From: Paenibacillus tyrphae
Lineage (GTDB): Bacteria > Bacillota > Bacilli > Paenibacillales > NBRC-103111
Length of the DNA: 64,000 nucleotides
Assembly: GCF_000722545.1 (NCBI RefSeq)
Contig: NZ_JNVM01000024.1
Location: 62,001-126,000 of the forward strand
Reading direction: 5' to 3'
The translations under genes were made by a program, and so were the position numbers. Positions 1 to 8,554 of this stretch are shown piece by piece (the stretch's first letter is position 1; every line of letters starts with the position of its first letter). The notes beneath the pieces are model-generated. The model saw only the letters and a program-made list of their open reading frames with translations. It was not told where the DNA came from and did no database searches.

Positions 1-118
1 GATGTCTTGGTCGTGCGTCTGTGACACCAGGGCAAAGTATACGCGTAAATAATTTTACAATTAATTTTCATGCAATTGCCCTTCGTGACAGCTACGCTGG
101 TACAGGGCCGAAAATAGG

Positions 119-150
119 AAAAAGCGCCAACTAAAAACTCGGCGCTTTTT
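119..150. terminator. Bidirectional intrinsic terminator
   Basis: A perfect 10-bp stem (AAAAAGCGCC / GGCGCTTTTT) with a 12-nt loop carries A and T runs on its two sides, so it can terminate on both strands. It would end the minus-strand secreted-protein gene that stops at 220 and any plus-strand gene entering from the left. Bases 1-24 are open in one plus frame and end in TGA, so the tail of an upstream gene is possible but cannot be shown. Nothing else is visible in 1-219. Confidence 0.75.
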
Positions 151-219
151 ATGCGTATCGTCGACATCGTACCTGCTCGAAGACATCCACTCAGCGGCAA
201 TGCCGCCGCCATGTTCAAA

Positions 220-669
220 TTACTGCGGGTGGTAGCTTCTTTGAAAATCGAGTTCATAAGGTACGCTTGGATCAATTTCACCCGGCATGACAGCCCCAGT
301 TGTTACAGACAGGGTGTCGCCAGCCGGAACAAAAACTTGCCAATCAGAACGCCCATTTGAGTTCCACAACTGTTGAGACGCTCCCAGACGAGGGCCGCTA
401 ACGCCTACAGATAGGATTCCGTAGCCTTGTTTGGTCGTACCCTTAGGCTGCCAGAAATAGAGGTAATATGTTTGGTCCTTACCCGTGCCGTTATACCAGG
501 AAAATTCATGTCGGGTATGTTTTTCTGAAAAGTATCCGGTAAAATCATCGTTTGGGTCAGAAAATATATTCGTACGATCGTCCCTAGCTATACCGCTTGC
601 GAAGGCCGATGTGCTGAGCGACATACAAACTGCTAGTACTGCCACAACGGAAAGGATTTTCTTCTTCAT
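220..669 (-). CDS. Small secreted protein of unknown function
   Basis: This 149-residue protein begins with a classical Sec signal peptide: three lysines, a hydrophobic core at about residues 5-20, and an Ala-Phe-Ala type cleavage site near residue 24. The start is well placed behind AGGAGGAG, 9 nt upstream. The mature part of about 125 residues is rich in Tyr, Trp, Gly and Asp, has no cysteine, and reads like a compact beta protein. I do not recognise the family. The gene stands alone, ends at the terminator at 119-150, and its only neighbour on this strand is the LuxR-type regulator gene at 968-1870. The signal peptide is clear from sequence; export to the medium or cell wall is inferred from it. 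No lipobox or wall anchor is visible. Confidence 0.8.
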   Translation of the reverse strand: MKKKILSVVAVLAVCMSLSTSAFASGIARDDRTNIFSDPNDDFTGYFSEKHTRHEFSWYNGTGKDQTYYLYFWQPKGTTKQGYGILSVGVSGPRLGASQQLWNSNGRSDWQVFVPAGDTLSVTTGAVMPGEIDPSVPYELDFQRSYHPQ

Positions 670-940
670 CGTTCACTTCTCCTCCTATTTTAAAGCGAAT
701 TTTGTATTACATATAAATAGACGCCCTCACCGCTTAACCGCCAATCCCCTCCCCTTCGATTATTGTTGAAGCTTAAAGCTCAGCATCCCACAATCCGCAT
801 GAATCATTTGAAAATTCCGACTTTTATTCAGAGTTCATTTCCAAAAGATCAACGTCTCCTGTAGTATTCGCCAGACACAGGATGACGATTTGCGATGAAT
901 AGTGGGTTGAATTCATACTATCTCAAATAAGATACCCTAT

Positions 941-962
941 AAATACCGCAAATGAGGTATTT
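941..962. terminator. Weak hairpin after the LuxR-type gene
   Basis: An AAATACC / GGTATTT inverted repeat with an 8-nt spacer lies a few bases beyond the stop codon at 968. It may be a weak terminator or an operator. There is no long T run, so confidence is low. Nothing else is visible between 670 and 967. Confidence 0.3.
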
Positions 963-967
963 ATTGC

Positions 968-1870
968 TCACCCGGTAAATTTGCGTATGAAAGCCACTTT
1001 GCTATTGACTGCCGTCTTTTCATAAATGGTCTTCAGCACCGTACGGACGGTATGCACCGAGAGATAGAGGGATTGTGCGATTTGTACGCAGGTCTGACCT
1101 TGAAGCCATTTATAAGCTACTTCTTTTTGCCGTCCGGTAAGCTGGTATGCTGCAAACCGATCGTAGACATCCTCACGTCCTCCCCCCCCGATATCCGCTT
1201 GAAGCCGTTTTTCAGCCTGGGTGGCGATATACCGCAATAAAGGGATAGCGAAGGTCGGGTCAATTTCGACGGCAAACATTAAATTTACATAGGCTTGAAC
1301 GACTCCTCCAACCCGTATCGGAACGCAAATGCAGTTCCCATCCCGAAATAATTGAAGCGTATGCTCATTCCCCCGAACGATAGCTGTCATTCCCGTTTCC
1401 ATCGCCATAGCTATCGCACTGTACCCGGAGTGCTTAATCGTACACAATGTTCCAGGTCCAATATTGATTAACCTTAGATTCTGCAAAATATCGTCTTTCC
1501 CCCCGAGCTCCAGGATGACTCCTGAAGGGTCGGCAATGACAAAAAAATGTGTTATGTACAATAATTCCTGCATGGCTTCTATTTCGCTCAACAACACCCG
1601 GATGAGCGCTGAATGCGATACAAGCTTTTCACGTATCCTTTCAGGCGAGAGCCGAGATATACGCACTGTATCCCTGTGCAGGCCGGCGGATTTGATCTGC
1701 TCATCCCACTTTTTTAGCACTTGATGCTCCATGGTCGCTATGCTTGCGACCGGATAGTCTGTACGCTGTAACCAATCGGCAAAAATAATCACATTTTCGA
1801 CCTCCCAACCAACTATAGATAACGTCGCGCCGTATGAGATTCTTTTCATGCAGTATATGGAATTTGCCAC
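968..1870 (-). CDS. LuxR-family transcriptional regulator with sensory N-terminal half
   Basis: About 300 residues. The last 65 form a LuxR/GerE helix-turn-helix (LTGRQKEVAYKWLQGQ, then a recognition helix around SVHTVRTVLKTIYEK). The middle, roughly residues 95-220, resembles a GAF-like small-molecule-binding fold, as in other stand-alone Firmicute regulators. There is no receiver domain or kinase nearby, so it probably senses a ligand directly. The start is uncertain: the longest frame begins with GTG at 1870 with a poor ribosome site, and an ATG at 1849 is an alternative. No target is apparent; the divergent gene at 2144 is the obvious candidate. The fold is seen from the C-terminal motif; the ligand is unknown. 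Confidence 0.75.
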   Translation of the reverse strand: MANSIYCMKRISYGATLSIVGWEVENVIIFADWLQRTDYPVASIATMEHQVLKKWDEQIKSAGLHRDTVRISRLSPERIREKLVSHSALIRVLLSEIEAMQELLYITHFFVIADPSGVILELGGKDDILQNLRLINIGPGTLCTIKHSGYSAIAMAMETGMTAIVRGNEHTLQLFRDGNCICVPIRVGGVVQAYVNLMFAVEIDPTFAIPLLRYIATQAEKRLQADIGGGGREDVYDRFAAYQLTGRQKEVAYKWLQGQTCVQIAQSLYLSVHTVRTVLKTIYEKTAVNSKVAFIRKFTG

Positions 1871-2143
1871 GCTGTCAGGTTATGCTGCCCCTCGTTTTTT
1901 GTAGGATTGAGGATTGACGAAAAATTGGAGACAGTTGAATTATACTACTTTATACCTATTTTTCCAATAATAAACTCTAAATTTTGATATATCCGCATCC
2001 AGATTGGATAGAAGTGGTATAGCAGTATATATACGTCCGATCAAATATCTCGTCCATTTTAAAACGCAAACCCGGCATAGTTAAATTTTTTATCGAGATC
2101 GTGTTGTTGTATAATTTTTGGATGAAGAGAGGGCTTACTTACG

Positions 2144-2710
2144 ATGACCTTTATGTTACTTGAACATTCCGCGCGTCCGTTGAGGCTCCAAGGCAACAAA
2201 ATAACGGCTGCCACCGTCATTCCTTTAAGCAAAGCACGGTTGTCTGCTGGCGATTACGTTGGAGCCACGAGCGGTCTGATCATAAGACTGATCAGTTGCA
2301 GCGGTCACCTGACTCCAGGGCCTGAGGCCAAGGATGCGTTTTATCTTTCAAACGCGACGCCCGCGACCTTGGACGAAGCGGCTGCAGGCGCACAGGACGG
2401 AGAGGTGTTTGTACCCACCCATGGAACTTGGCGTATTCAACGGCTGCTGGCAGAAGGTATCAAGCCGCTTCACTGGCCGGATTCCTTGGACGACTACTGG
2501 ATCACGGTGTCGTTCGTTCAAAACCATCTTGTCCGAGGCTGCGGATGGCTTCGCAAAACAGGGGCAACCGGCGAGATGATCCTTGTAAACGGCGAATTAA
2601 CCAACGGCAGCTCCATTACCGTCACAGGGATGAAAACATTACGGCAGGCCACCGTCGAGTGCGAATGCCGGGATTTTGCTCTCGTCGAAGTTAATTCGAT
2701 CTCTACATAG
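2144..2710 (+). CDS. Hypothetical protein, 188 aa
   Basis: An open frame with a plausible GAGAGGG ribosome site, followed 15 bp later by the DUF2625 gene, so the two are probably co-transcribed. The protein has no signal peptide or membrane segment and is acidic to neutral, with several Gly- and Thr-rich turns. I do not recognise a family. The segment from 1871 to 2143 upstream is AT-rich and presumably holds the promoter, but I cannot point to clear -35 and -10 boxes. It is called real because it is long, has normal codon use and sits tightly against a recognisable gene. Confidence 0.65.
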   Translation: MTFMLLEHSARPLRLQGNKITAATVIPLSKARLSAGDYVGATSGLIIRLISCSGHLTPGPEAKDAFYLSNATPATLDEAAAGAQDGEVFVPTHGTWRIQRLLAEGIKPLHWPDSLDDYWITVSFVQNHLVRGCGWLRKTGATGEMILVNGELTNGSSITVTGMKTLRQATVECECRDFALVEVNSIST

Positions 2711-2725
2711 AATGAGGTGCTGTAA

Positions 2726-3388
2726 ATGAAATCGTTGGATGAACTCATTGACGAATCGGAATCCACATGGCTGGAAGTGCAGGACTGGGTTGCCAAAGCG
2801 GCCAACACTGTCGAGATTTTACCTGCGAATCCGCAAGAAGCCGCAGAAGTGCTGCATCAACTGCAAGTGACGACCCGATCCGTATTGGGTACGGTCGCGT
2901 ACTATACCGGTGGCATTCTCATCGAGAACGGTTGGCTGCGCATCTTGGGCTCCGGCAGTCGTCGGCTGCCGAGGAATTTGATCACGTGGAATGAAATCGA
3001 CGCCGATGGAAAAAGCACAAGACTTCCTTCATCGTTCTTAATAGCCGACGACGTAGTTGGTGGCTTTTTTGCGCTGAACGGCGGAGCTTTCGAGGGTAAG
3101 CCGGGAGATGTGTTTTATTTTGCTCCCGATACATTGGAGTGGGAAAGCTTGGATATGGGGTTTTCGGATTTTTTATATTGGACTTGCTTTGGCGATGTGC
3201 AAAAATTTTATGAGACTTTTCGTTGGGAAGGCTGGGCGGAAGAGATGCGGCCTATCGATGGAAATCAGGGGGTTTTGATTTATCCGTTCTTGTGGGCGGA
3301 CGGCGGCCCCGTTACCGATCGCGCCAGATCCGTCGTTCCGATCGAAGAACTATGGAAAATTTTTGTAATCGATAGTAAACTTAAATGA
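2726..3388 (+). CDS. DUF2625 family protein
   Basis: This 220-residue cytoplasmic protein matches the DUF2625 family. Characteristic stretches are the central ILGSGSRRLPR segment, the GGFFALNGGAF turn near residue 115, a GDVFYFAPD strand and the C-terminal FYETFRWEGW helix. The family is widespread in bacteria and has no experimentally known activity; members often occur with immunity-like genes, but no toxin is visible here. The start codon lies just after the upstream hypothetical gene, with an AATGAGGTG ribosome site. The family call comes from remembered motifs rather than a search. Confidence 0.7.
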   Translation: MKSLDELIDESESTWLEVQDWVAKAANTVEILPANPQEAAEVLHQLQVTTRSVLGTVAYYTGGILIENGWLRILGSGSRRLPRNLITWNEIDADGKSTRLPSSFLIADDVVGGFFALNGGAFEGKPGDVFYFAPDTLEWESLDMGFSDFLYWTCFGDVQKFYETFRWEGWAEEMRPIDGNQGVLIYPFLWADGGPVTDRARSVVPIEELWKIFVIDSKLK

Positions 3389-3436
3389 GAAAGTACTAAC
3401 GGATAAGATTTCATCGAAAATGGAGTGTGATCGCTT

Positions 3437-3730
3437 ATGAGAAACTCCTTCATCCTTGGGCTAGGCTGCTTGCTCGTTATCGCACTGACCGCTATCTTTT
3501 TGCAAGACCCTGCCATAGTTTATACGTATGCCGGGATATTCGGGCTGATTTTTATAGGAGTGGCGGCCATCCTTACAGGCTCCTGGGTAAGCGGTGATCG
3601 GGCGAGGGCCAACTATTGGACCAGTACCGCCAATGATAGAGCGGCCAGAGGGAAGTGGGCAACGTATTGTTTTATGATCGGATTCCCTAACCTGCTCCTG
3701 GCCGCCGTCGTTTATTTCGCTTGGATGTAG
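3437..3730 (+). CDS. Small membrane protein, DUF5316-like
   Basis: The 97-residue product has three predicted membrane helices, at about residues 5-22, 28-48 and 74-95, joined by a short basic loop containing GDRARANYWTST. Length and the loop motif fit the DUF5316 family of small Bacillus-type membrane proteins, whose function is not known. It follows the DUF2625 gene by 48 bp in the same direction and ends at a strong bidirectional terminator, so it is probably the last gene of this three-gene unit. Confidence 0.65.
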   Translation: MRNSFILGLGCLLVIALTAIFLQDPAIVYTYAGIFGLIFIGVAAILTGSWVSGDRARANYWTSTANDRAARGKWATYCFMIGFPNLLLAAVVYFAWM

Positions 3731-3737
3731 TCTAAAA

Positions 3738-3777
3738 AAAGCCGTGCAAGTCCATCAACCAAGGACCGCACGGCTTT
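3738..3777. terminator. Bidirectional terminator between convergent genes
   Basis: AAAGCCGTGC and GCACGGCTTT form a perfect 10-bp stem, with an inner GTCC/GGAC pair extending it. T runs follow on both strands. It separates the plus-strand gene ending at 3730 from the minus-strand broken gene ending at 3785. Confidence 0.85.
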
Positions 3778-3784
3778 AAACCCA

Positions 3785-4157
3785 TCAGCGAATCGGGATC
3801 CGCATTTCCAGTTCCTTATAAAATTCGATTTGCGGCATCGTATAGGTCGTCAGACGAACGGGCTGCTCTTTATCCAGCGGCGAAAACTCTTGTACGTACG
3901 ATTGGAAGCAATGACAAACTGAACGTCATTTTCTCCCATAACTTTATCCTCCAGCTCGATGTGTACGGGTTTGCCCTGCCACAGCTCCTGCATCGCCTGA
4001 CGTGCCCCTTCCACCGTCTTCCGATCGAGCTCCGTCAGCGACTTTCCGATCAACTCCTCTGCTGCAAAAGCCTTCTGCGGCAACTGCGCCGCCGGAATCG
4101 AAGCCATAAACAAGCCGCCGCAACCGTTGTTGCGATCAGGATTTTATAAGGTTTCAT
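3785..4157 (-). pseudogene. Secreted protein gene broken by two frameshifts
   Basis: A good ribosome site precedes ATG at 4157, which opens a signal-peptide-like start (MKPYKILIATTVAAA). That frame goes out of register near 4110, where a second frame continues with the rest of the signal peptide (MASIPAAQLPQKAFAAEE). It encodes a hydrophilic domain to about 3870, then stops. A third frame continues with QEFSPLDKEQPVRL and ends at 3785. Read together the three pieces make one protein of about 124 residues, so the gene carries two frameshifts, or two sequencing errors. The family is not recognised. The non-integral length of 373 nt fits this reading. Confidence 0.6.
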
Positions 4158-4432
4158 TGTACATCTTCCTCTCCCGCATATTCAATACACCCCATTAGAG
4201 TCTTGGCAGTCTCCGTTTGGTTCTCGGCGGCGCAAATTTTTTCGCCAGGCTTTCTACGAGTGCAAAATTCTCTGCGTCCATGACTCTTTTAACATTTCAA
4301 AATTTTGCCTTAATTGTGTTTATCAAGTAGAATAGTTCCGTACCTTATTCGCGCGAGGGGGCCGGTGTTCTTTTCTTATTCGATATGTCATATTTTTTTA
4401 GTTGAGAGATTTTTCTGGAGGCGGTGATCCTG

Positions 4433-5869
4433 ATGTCCGATCCGAACGAATTCGGGTCCCAATATTTCGAGAAAATATTAAATATGGTCGACGTGGGCGT
4501 CCATCTGGTGAACCAGGAAGGCACGACCGTCTTTTATAACGACAAAATGGCGGAGATCGACGGCCTTGCGCGGAAGCAAGTGCTGCATAAAAATATTTTT
4601 CACGTCTACCCTTCCTTAACCCACGAAACGAGCACGCTGGCCAAAGTGCTGCAGACTGGACAAGAGGTGCCCGAAAAAATACAGACCTACGTCAACGTTA
4701 CGGGCAAACGCATTACGACCATCAACCGCACGTATCCGCTCTTCGATAACAGCCAGCTTACGGGTGCTCTGGAGGTCGCCAAGGATATTACAAGCATCGT
4801 TCAGCTTCACGATCAAATTCTGGACCTGCGTCACCAGCTGTACCAAGCCAAGCAGAAGGACGGCAAAAAGACGGGTGCGGCACGCTATCATTTCAGCGAC
4901 TTAATCGGAGAAAGCCCGGCGTTTCTGGAAGCGGTTTCTACGGCCAAAAAAGCGTCTCGCACCAGCTCTCCCGTCTTCATCTGCGGGGCTACGGGCACAG
5001 GCAAGGAGTTGTTTGCCCAGAGCATGCACAACGCCAGCGTCCGCCGCAATCATCCGTTTATTGCACAGAATTGCGCCGCCGTGCCCGGCGACCTGATGGA
5101 AGGCATCATGTTCGGTACAACCCGGGGCGCGTTCACTGGAGCGGTGGACCGAGCGGGCTTGTTCGAGCAGGCCAGCGGCGGCACGCTGTTTCTGGACGAG
5201 ATCAACAGCTTGGACCTGCTGCTTCAAGCCAAGCTGCTGCGGGTGCTGCAGGACGGCATCGTGCGGCGAATCGGGGGGACGACGGAGCAGCAGGTGAACG
5301 TCAGAATCGTGGCGGCGATGAACATGGAACCGCAGGAAGCGCTGGACAAAGGCATTTTGCGGCACGACCTCTTTTTCCGGCTCAATGTTGTCAACCTGCA
5401 GCTCCCGCCGCTGCTGCGCAGGCATGAGGACATTCCGCTGCTCGCGCAGCATTTTATCGAGAAGTTCAATCCGATGTTCGGCATGAAAATTATGGGCATG
5501 GCTCCGTCCGCCATGCAGCGGTTCATGGCCTACGCTTGGCCCGGTAACGTTCGCGAATTGGGGCATGCCATCGAATCCGCCTTCAATATGATCGAGCCGG
5601 AAGAGGAGATCATTGAGGATCATTACCTGCCGGCGAATCTGAGGGAGGCTCCCTGTCCCGTGCCGGCCCCCGCTCTGCGGAAGCCGGACCTCACGGCGTT
5701 CCCGGCAGGGAAATTAACGGACCGGATGAAGCAGATGGAGCGGGAGGCGATCGTCGACGCGCTCAAGCGTCACGGGTACAACATCAGCCTTGCCGCTCAA
5801 GCATTGGGGATCAAGCGGCAGGCTTTGCAGTACAAGCTGAACCGGTACGGGATCGCGAGGAAGCCGTAG
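4433..5869 (+). CDS. Sigma-54-dependent transcriptional activator (PAS-AAA+-Fis)
   Basis: A bacterial enhancer-binding protein. It has an N-terminal PAS sensor (about residues 10-120), a short coiled linker, an AAA+ ATPase (about 140-375) and a Fis-type helix-turn-helix near the C terminus. The Walker A motif GATGTGKE, the sigma-54-contacting GAFTGA loop and the LFLDEIN Walker B motif are all present, so it should be active. GGAGG at 4417-4421 favours ATG 4433 over the GTG at 4424. Organisation is that of RocR-like activators of amino-acid catabolism. No sigma-54 promoter is evident beside it; the only strong one in this window precedes kamA at 20.07 kb, making lysine catabolism a possible target. 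That link is inference. The 4158-4432 region upstream shows no clear feature. Confidence 0.88.
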   Translation: MSDPNEFGSQYFEKILNMVDVGVHLVNQEGTTVFYNDKMAEIDGLARKQVLHKNIFHVYPSLTHETSTLAKVLQTGQEVPEKIQTYVNVTGKRITTINRTYPLFDNSQLTGALEVAKDITSIVQLHDQILDLRHQLYQAKQKDGKKTGAARYHFSDLIGESPAFLEAVSTAKKASRTSSPVFICGATGTGKELFAQSMHNASVRRNHPFIAQNCAAVPGDLMEGIMFGTTRGAFTGAVDRAGLFEQASGGTLFLDEINSLDLLLQAKLLRVLQDGIVRRIGGTTEQQVNVRIVAAMNMEPQEALDKGILRHDLFFRLNVVNLQLPPLLRRHEDIPLLAQHFIEKFNPMFGMKIMGMAPSAMQRFMAYAWPGNVRELGHAIESAFNMIEPEEEIIEDHYLPANLREAPCPVPAPALRKPDLTAFPAGKLTDRMKQMEREAIVDALKRHGYNISLAAQALGIKRQALQYKLNRYGIARKP

Positions 5870-5909
5870 TCTTATTACCTTTCCGAAGGGCAATCCCTCC
5901 AACGCAATA

Positions 5910-5940
5910 GGGCTCCGAGGGAAAAATAACCCCGGAGCCC
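5910..5940. terminator. Hairpin between convergent genes
   Basis: GGGCTCCGAGGG pairs with CCCCGGAGCCC around an A-rich loop. It lies between the sigma-54 activator and the convergent histidine kinase. No long T run follows, so it may act as a weak or factor-assisted terminator. Confidence 0.55.
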
Positions 5941-5973
5941 ATGGCTTCATGCCCTAATTGTAACAGAGAAAAA

Positions 5974-6912
5974 TCAGGGCTCAGCTGTTTTTAAATAAAA
6001 TGAAAAGGCCGTTTGTTCAAAAGGTGTGCTGCGGACAACAATTTCGCCCCCGTGCTTCTCGACCAATTTTTTGGTTATGCTTAACCCTAACCCGCTTCCG
6101 CGCGAAGCTTCGAGAGAGGGTCCTCCCCCTTTATAGAGACGTTCAAAAATAAACGGGATATCGGAAGGATCAACGCCTCTCCCACGGTCCCACACTTCGA
6201 TCCAGACCCTCTCCTTGTCTTTTTCTTCCCACACTTTAATGCCATGCGTTTTTCCGTCATGGCCGTGCTGAATGGAATTGGAGATCAGATTGTTCAAAAT
6301 TCGTTCAAGCCCGGATACATCCGCCCAGACAAAAACCCGGTGACGAGGGAGCTCCAAAATCGGAACCGTTTCTTTTTTTTCAAACTCCTGCACGAAATTC
6401 ACAACGATTTCCTGCAGCTTGGCCGTCAATTCGACCCTTTGAAAGTTCAAGGGAGCATCGTCGGCTTCCAATTTCGCCCACTCGAAAAAATTCCGGACCA
6501 ATTCGCTTAAGCGCTGAGACTTCGCAAAAATAATATCGATGTATTTTTTGGCCGCGGCTTCGTCCCATGCCCTATCGTTCTTTAACATCTCGGCATAGCC
6601 GGAAAGCGAAGTGAGCGGAGTCCGCAAGTCGTGCGCGATATGGGTCATGATTCTTTTCTGCACCGCTTCCAGATGCTCCATACGCTCGGTAAGCGTCCTT
6701 ACGCGTTCCGCAAGCAGATTCAACTGCTCGGCCAACCTCTTCAGGGCCATGCTGCGGGTTCGGATAAATACAGGGCCGCTTTCGCATCCGGACTGAAACT
6801 CCAGCAGCGTTTGGGTGATGCTTCGTATTTGCCTGAGGCATTGGATATAAGCAGCCAATAAAACGGCGCAAGCCGCCATAAAAAACACGAGAAGGATCGA
6901 AACGGCGCTCAT
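5974..6912 (-). CDS. Sensor histidine kinase of the lantibiotic region
   Basis: The product is 312 residues from ATG 6912, whose first bases overlap the stop of the response-regulator gene (ATGA), indicating translational coupling. A single membrane helix (about 3-24) is followed by a short linker and coiled coil. The dimerisation helix HIAHDLRTPLTSL carries the phospho-acceptor His94, and an HATPase domain has the N box (NNLISNSIQHG) and the GSGLGLSI G2 box. There is almost no extracellular part, so it is an intramembrane-sensing kinase, a type often paired with antimicrobial-peptide ABC exporters. Lying directly downstream of two such exporters and the lanFEG genes, it probably senses cell-envelope stress or the lantibiotic itself. 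Confidence 0.85.
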   Translation of the reverse strand: MSAVSILLVFFMAACAVLLAAYIQCLRQIRSITQTLLEFQSGCESGPVFIRTRSMALKRLAEQLNLLAERVRTLTERMEHLEAVQKRIMTHIAHDLRTPLTSLSGYAEMLKNDRAWDEAAAKKYIDIIFAKSQRLSELVRNFFEWAKLEADDAPLNFQRVELTAKLQEIVVNFVQEFEKKETVPILELPRHRVFVWADVSGLERILNNLISNSIQHGHDGKTHGIKVWEEKDKERVWIEVWDRGRGVDPSDIPFIFERLYKGGGPSLEASRGSGLGLSITKKLVEKHGGEIVVRSTPFEQTAFSFYLKTAEP

Positions 6913-7628
6913 TGGCGTTCCTTCCCCCCCAGCCGATACCCGATTCCCCATACGGTCTGAACATACTCGGGTTGCGAAGGGTCCGGCTCGATCTTCGTGC
7001 GAAGTCTTCGGATATGGACCATCACTGTATTTTCGTCCGTCTCGGAAGCGTAAGGGTCGTCCCATATTTGCTCAAAAATTTGCGTTTTCGTAAATACTCT
7101 TTTGGGCGAGGACATCAATAATTTTAAAATGGCAAATTCCTTTGAAGTCAGCGCGACAAGCCGATCATTCACACTCACTTCCATCGTACACAAATTCAAT
7201 TTCAAGCCGTTGTAGGTTAATATGGAAACCGGAGCTGCGTCCGAATGGCCGGGTCGAAAATAAAGATAACGGCGCAGTTGGGCCTTCACCCGGGCCAGCA
7301 ATTCTCCAAGCAAAAAAGGCTTCGTGAGATAATCGTCCGCGCCCAGGCCCAAACCGACGATTTTATCGACTTCCTGATCTTTGGCCGACAAGATCAATAC
7401 GGGAATTTTGTCCGTTTCACGGATTCTGCGCAGCAGCTCCAATCCGTCAACCCCCGGCAGCATAATATCCAGAATCGCCAAATCGTAATGCCTATCCAGA
7501 AATCTGCGACACGCCTCTTCCCCGTTATGAACCATATCTACCTCGTACCCTTCCTTCTCAAGCGCGCTTGCGACAAGCTGGCTAATTTCCAAATCGTCTT
7601 CCACAACCAAAATAGAAATTGAACTCAT
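6909..7628 (-). CDS. OmpR-family response regulator
   Basis: The 239-residue protein has a receiver domain with the acidic pair (VVEDD), the phosphorylated Asp54 in ILDIMLPGVDG and the conserved Lys in LILSAKD. A winged-helix effector domain (about 140-235) ends in the usual VQTVWGIGYRL. It is the partner of the kinase encoded immediately downstream with a 4-nt overlap. The AAGAAGG ribosome site fits ATG 7628. It probably controls the ABC exporters upstream and possibly lanA. About 160 bp separate it from the exporter genes, enough for a promoter, though none is obvious. Confidence 0.88.
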   Translation of the reverse strand: MSSISILVVEDDLEISQLVASALEKEGYEVDMVHNGEEACRRFLDRHYDLAILDIMLPGVDGLELLRRIRETDKIPVLILSAKDQEVDKIVGLGLGADDYLTKPFLLGELLARVKAQLRRYLYFRPGHSDAAPVSILTYNGLKLNLCTMEVSVNDRLVALTSKEFAILKLLMSSPKRVFTKTQIFEQIWDDPYASETDENTVMVHIRRLRTKIEPDPSQPEYVQTVWGIGYRLGGKERQ

Positions 7629-7789
7629 TATTATTCACCTTCTTGGCAATCTTTCGCGATAATTCCATGGTACTCCATCCTTGCCCCGAATGTAAAATTA
7701 TTCCTGTCTCTAAGGTAGGAATCAACACGTCTATTGCCTGTCATGAGTTCAAAAGAGCTTGCCGACGCCAGCCGTTCGCCTGCGCCTAA

Positions 7790-8524
7790 TTACGCCCTTT
7801 CCTCGTAATTGGCGTTTTTTTTCGTATACACGTACAAACCGACCAACATGGACAATACAACGACGGTTCCTGTCACGAATAACCCCGTGTCCCATAAAGG
7901 CATATCCGGCAAGTTGCTTGGATAGTGCGAATATAAATAGGGGAGCAGCCAGGGATTCAAGTTCATATATTCGCTGGACATTACGGCCAGCATAAAGCCG
8001 GGAATGAGAATTCCAAGGCTCGCCATAGCTAGTATTACGGTGCTTCGTACCCATAAGGCAATGCAGGCGGACAGCGGAACAAGCCCGATATAGATCAGCC
8101 ATGTCAGAACAAGCTGCATAAACTGGCGGCTCAGAATAGCAAAGCCCGCAGGCTCGGAGAGCAGCGGCAGTCCAATCAATACACGCATCGCAAAGGAAAG
8201 AGCCAGCAGCATGGCGATGATCGCGGCCGCCGTTGCCAGCTTAGAGAAATACCATTGGCTTCTGCGAAACGGGTAAGTAAAAAGCATGCCGGCGCTTTGC
8301 AGTCCAATATCCCTTGTGAAGAGGTAGCCCGTAATAAAGGTGAACAGTGCAGGACGAATCCAGAGGTTCATATATCTTTCGTTTAAAAACATATCCCAGG
8401 TCAGGTCTTTGGCACCAAGCTGCAAGAAGCATGAGAAACAATCCGCCATAACCAAAAAGGCGACAATCCAACCCATTTTCGAACGTTTGAACTTCATCAG
8501 CTCTGTGACGGTTTGCGTCAGCAT
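7790..8524 (-). CDS. ABC-2 type permease
   Basis: About 244 residues with six predicted membrane helices, typical of ABC-2 permeases. The longer frame starts at 8542, but AAGGAGG lies 8 nt before ATG 8524, which I take as the start. It follows the ATPase gene by about 30 bp and together they form an exporter separate from LanFEG. Position between the immunity genes and the two-component system suggests a second layer of peptide resistance or sensing. The substrate cannot be read from sequence. Confidence 0.78.
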   Translation of the reverse strand: MLTQTVTELMKFKRSKMGWIVAFLVMADCFSCFLQLGAKDLTWDMFLNERYMNLWIRPALFTFITGYLFTRDIGLQSAGMLFTYPFRRSQWYFSKLATAAAIIAMLLALSFAMRVLIGLPLLSEPAGFAILSRQFMQLVLTWLIYIGLVPLSACIALWVRSTVILAMASLGILIPGFMLAVMSSEYMNLNPWLLPYLYSHYPSNLPDMPLWDTGLFVTGTVVVLSMLVGLYVYTKKNANYEERA

Positions 8525-8554
8525 GCGGTTTCCCTCCTTCATGACCCGCCTTCG

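Noticed and set aside
1..24. Possible 3' end of a plus-strand gene.
   Set aside because: Only seven codons are visible, too few to support.
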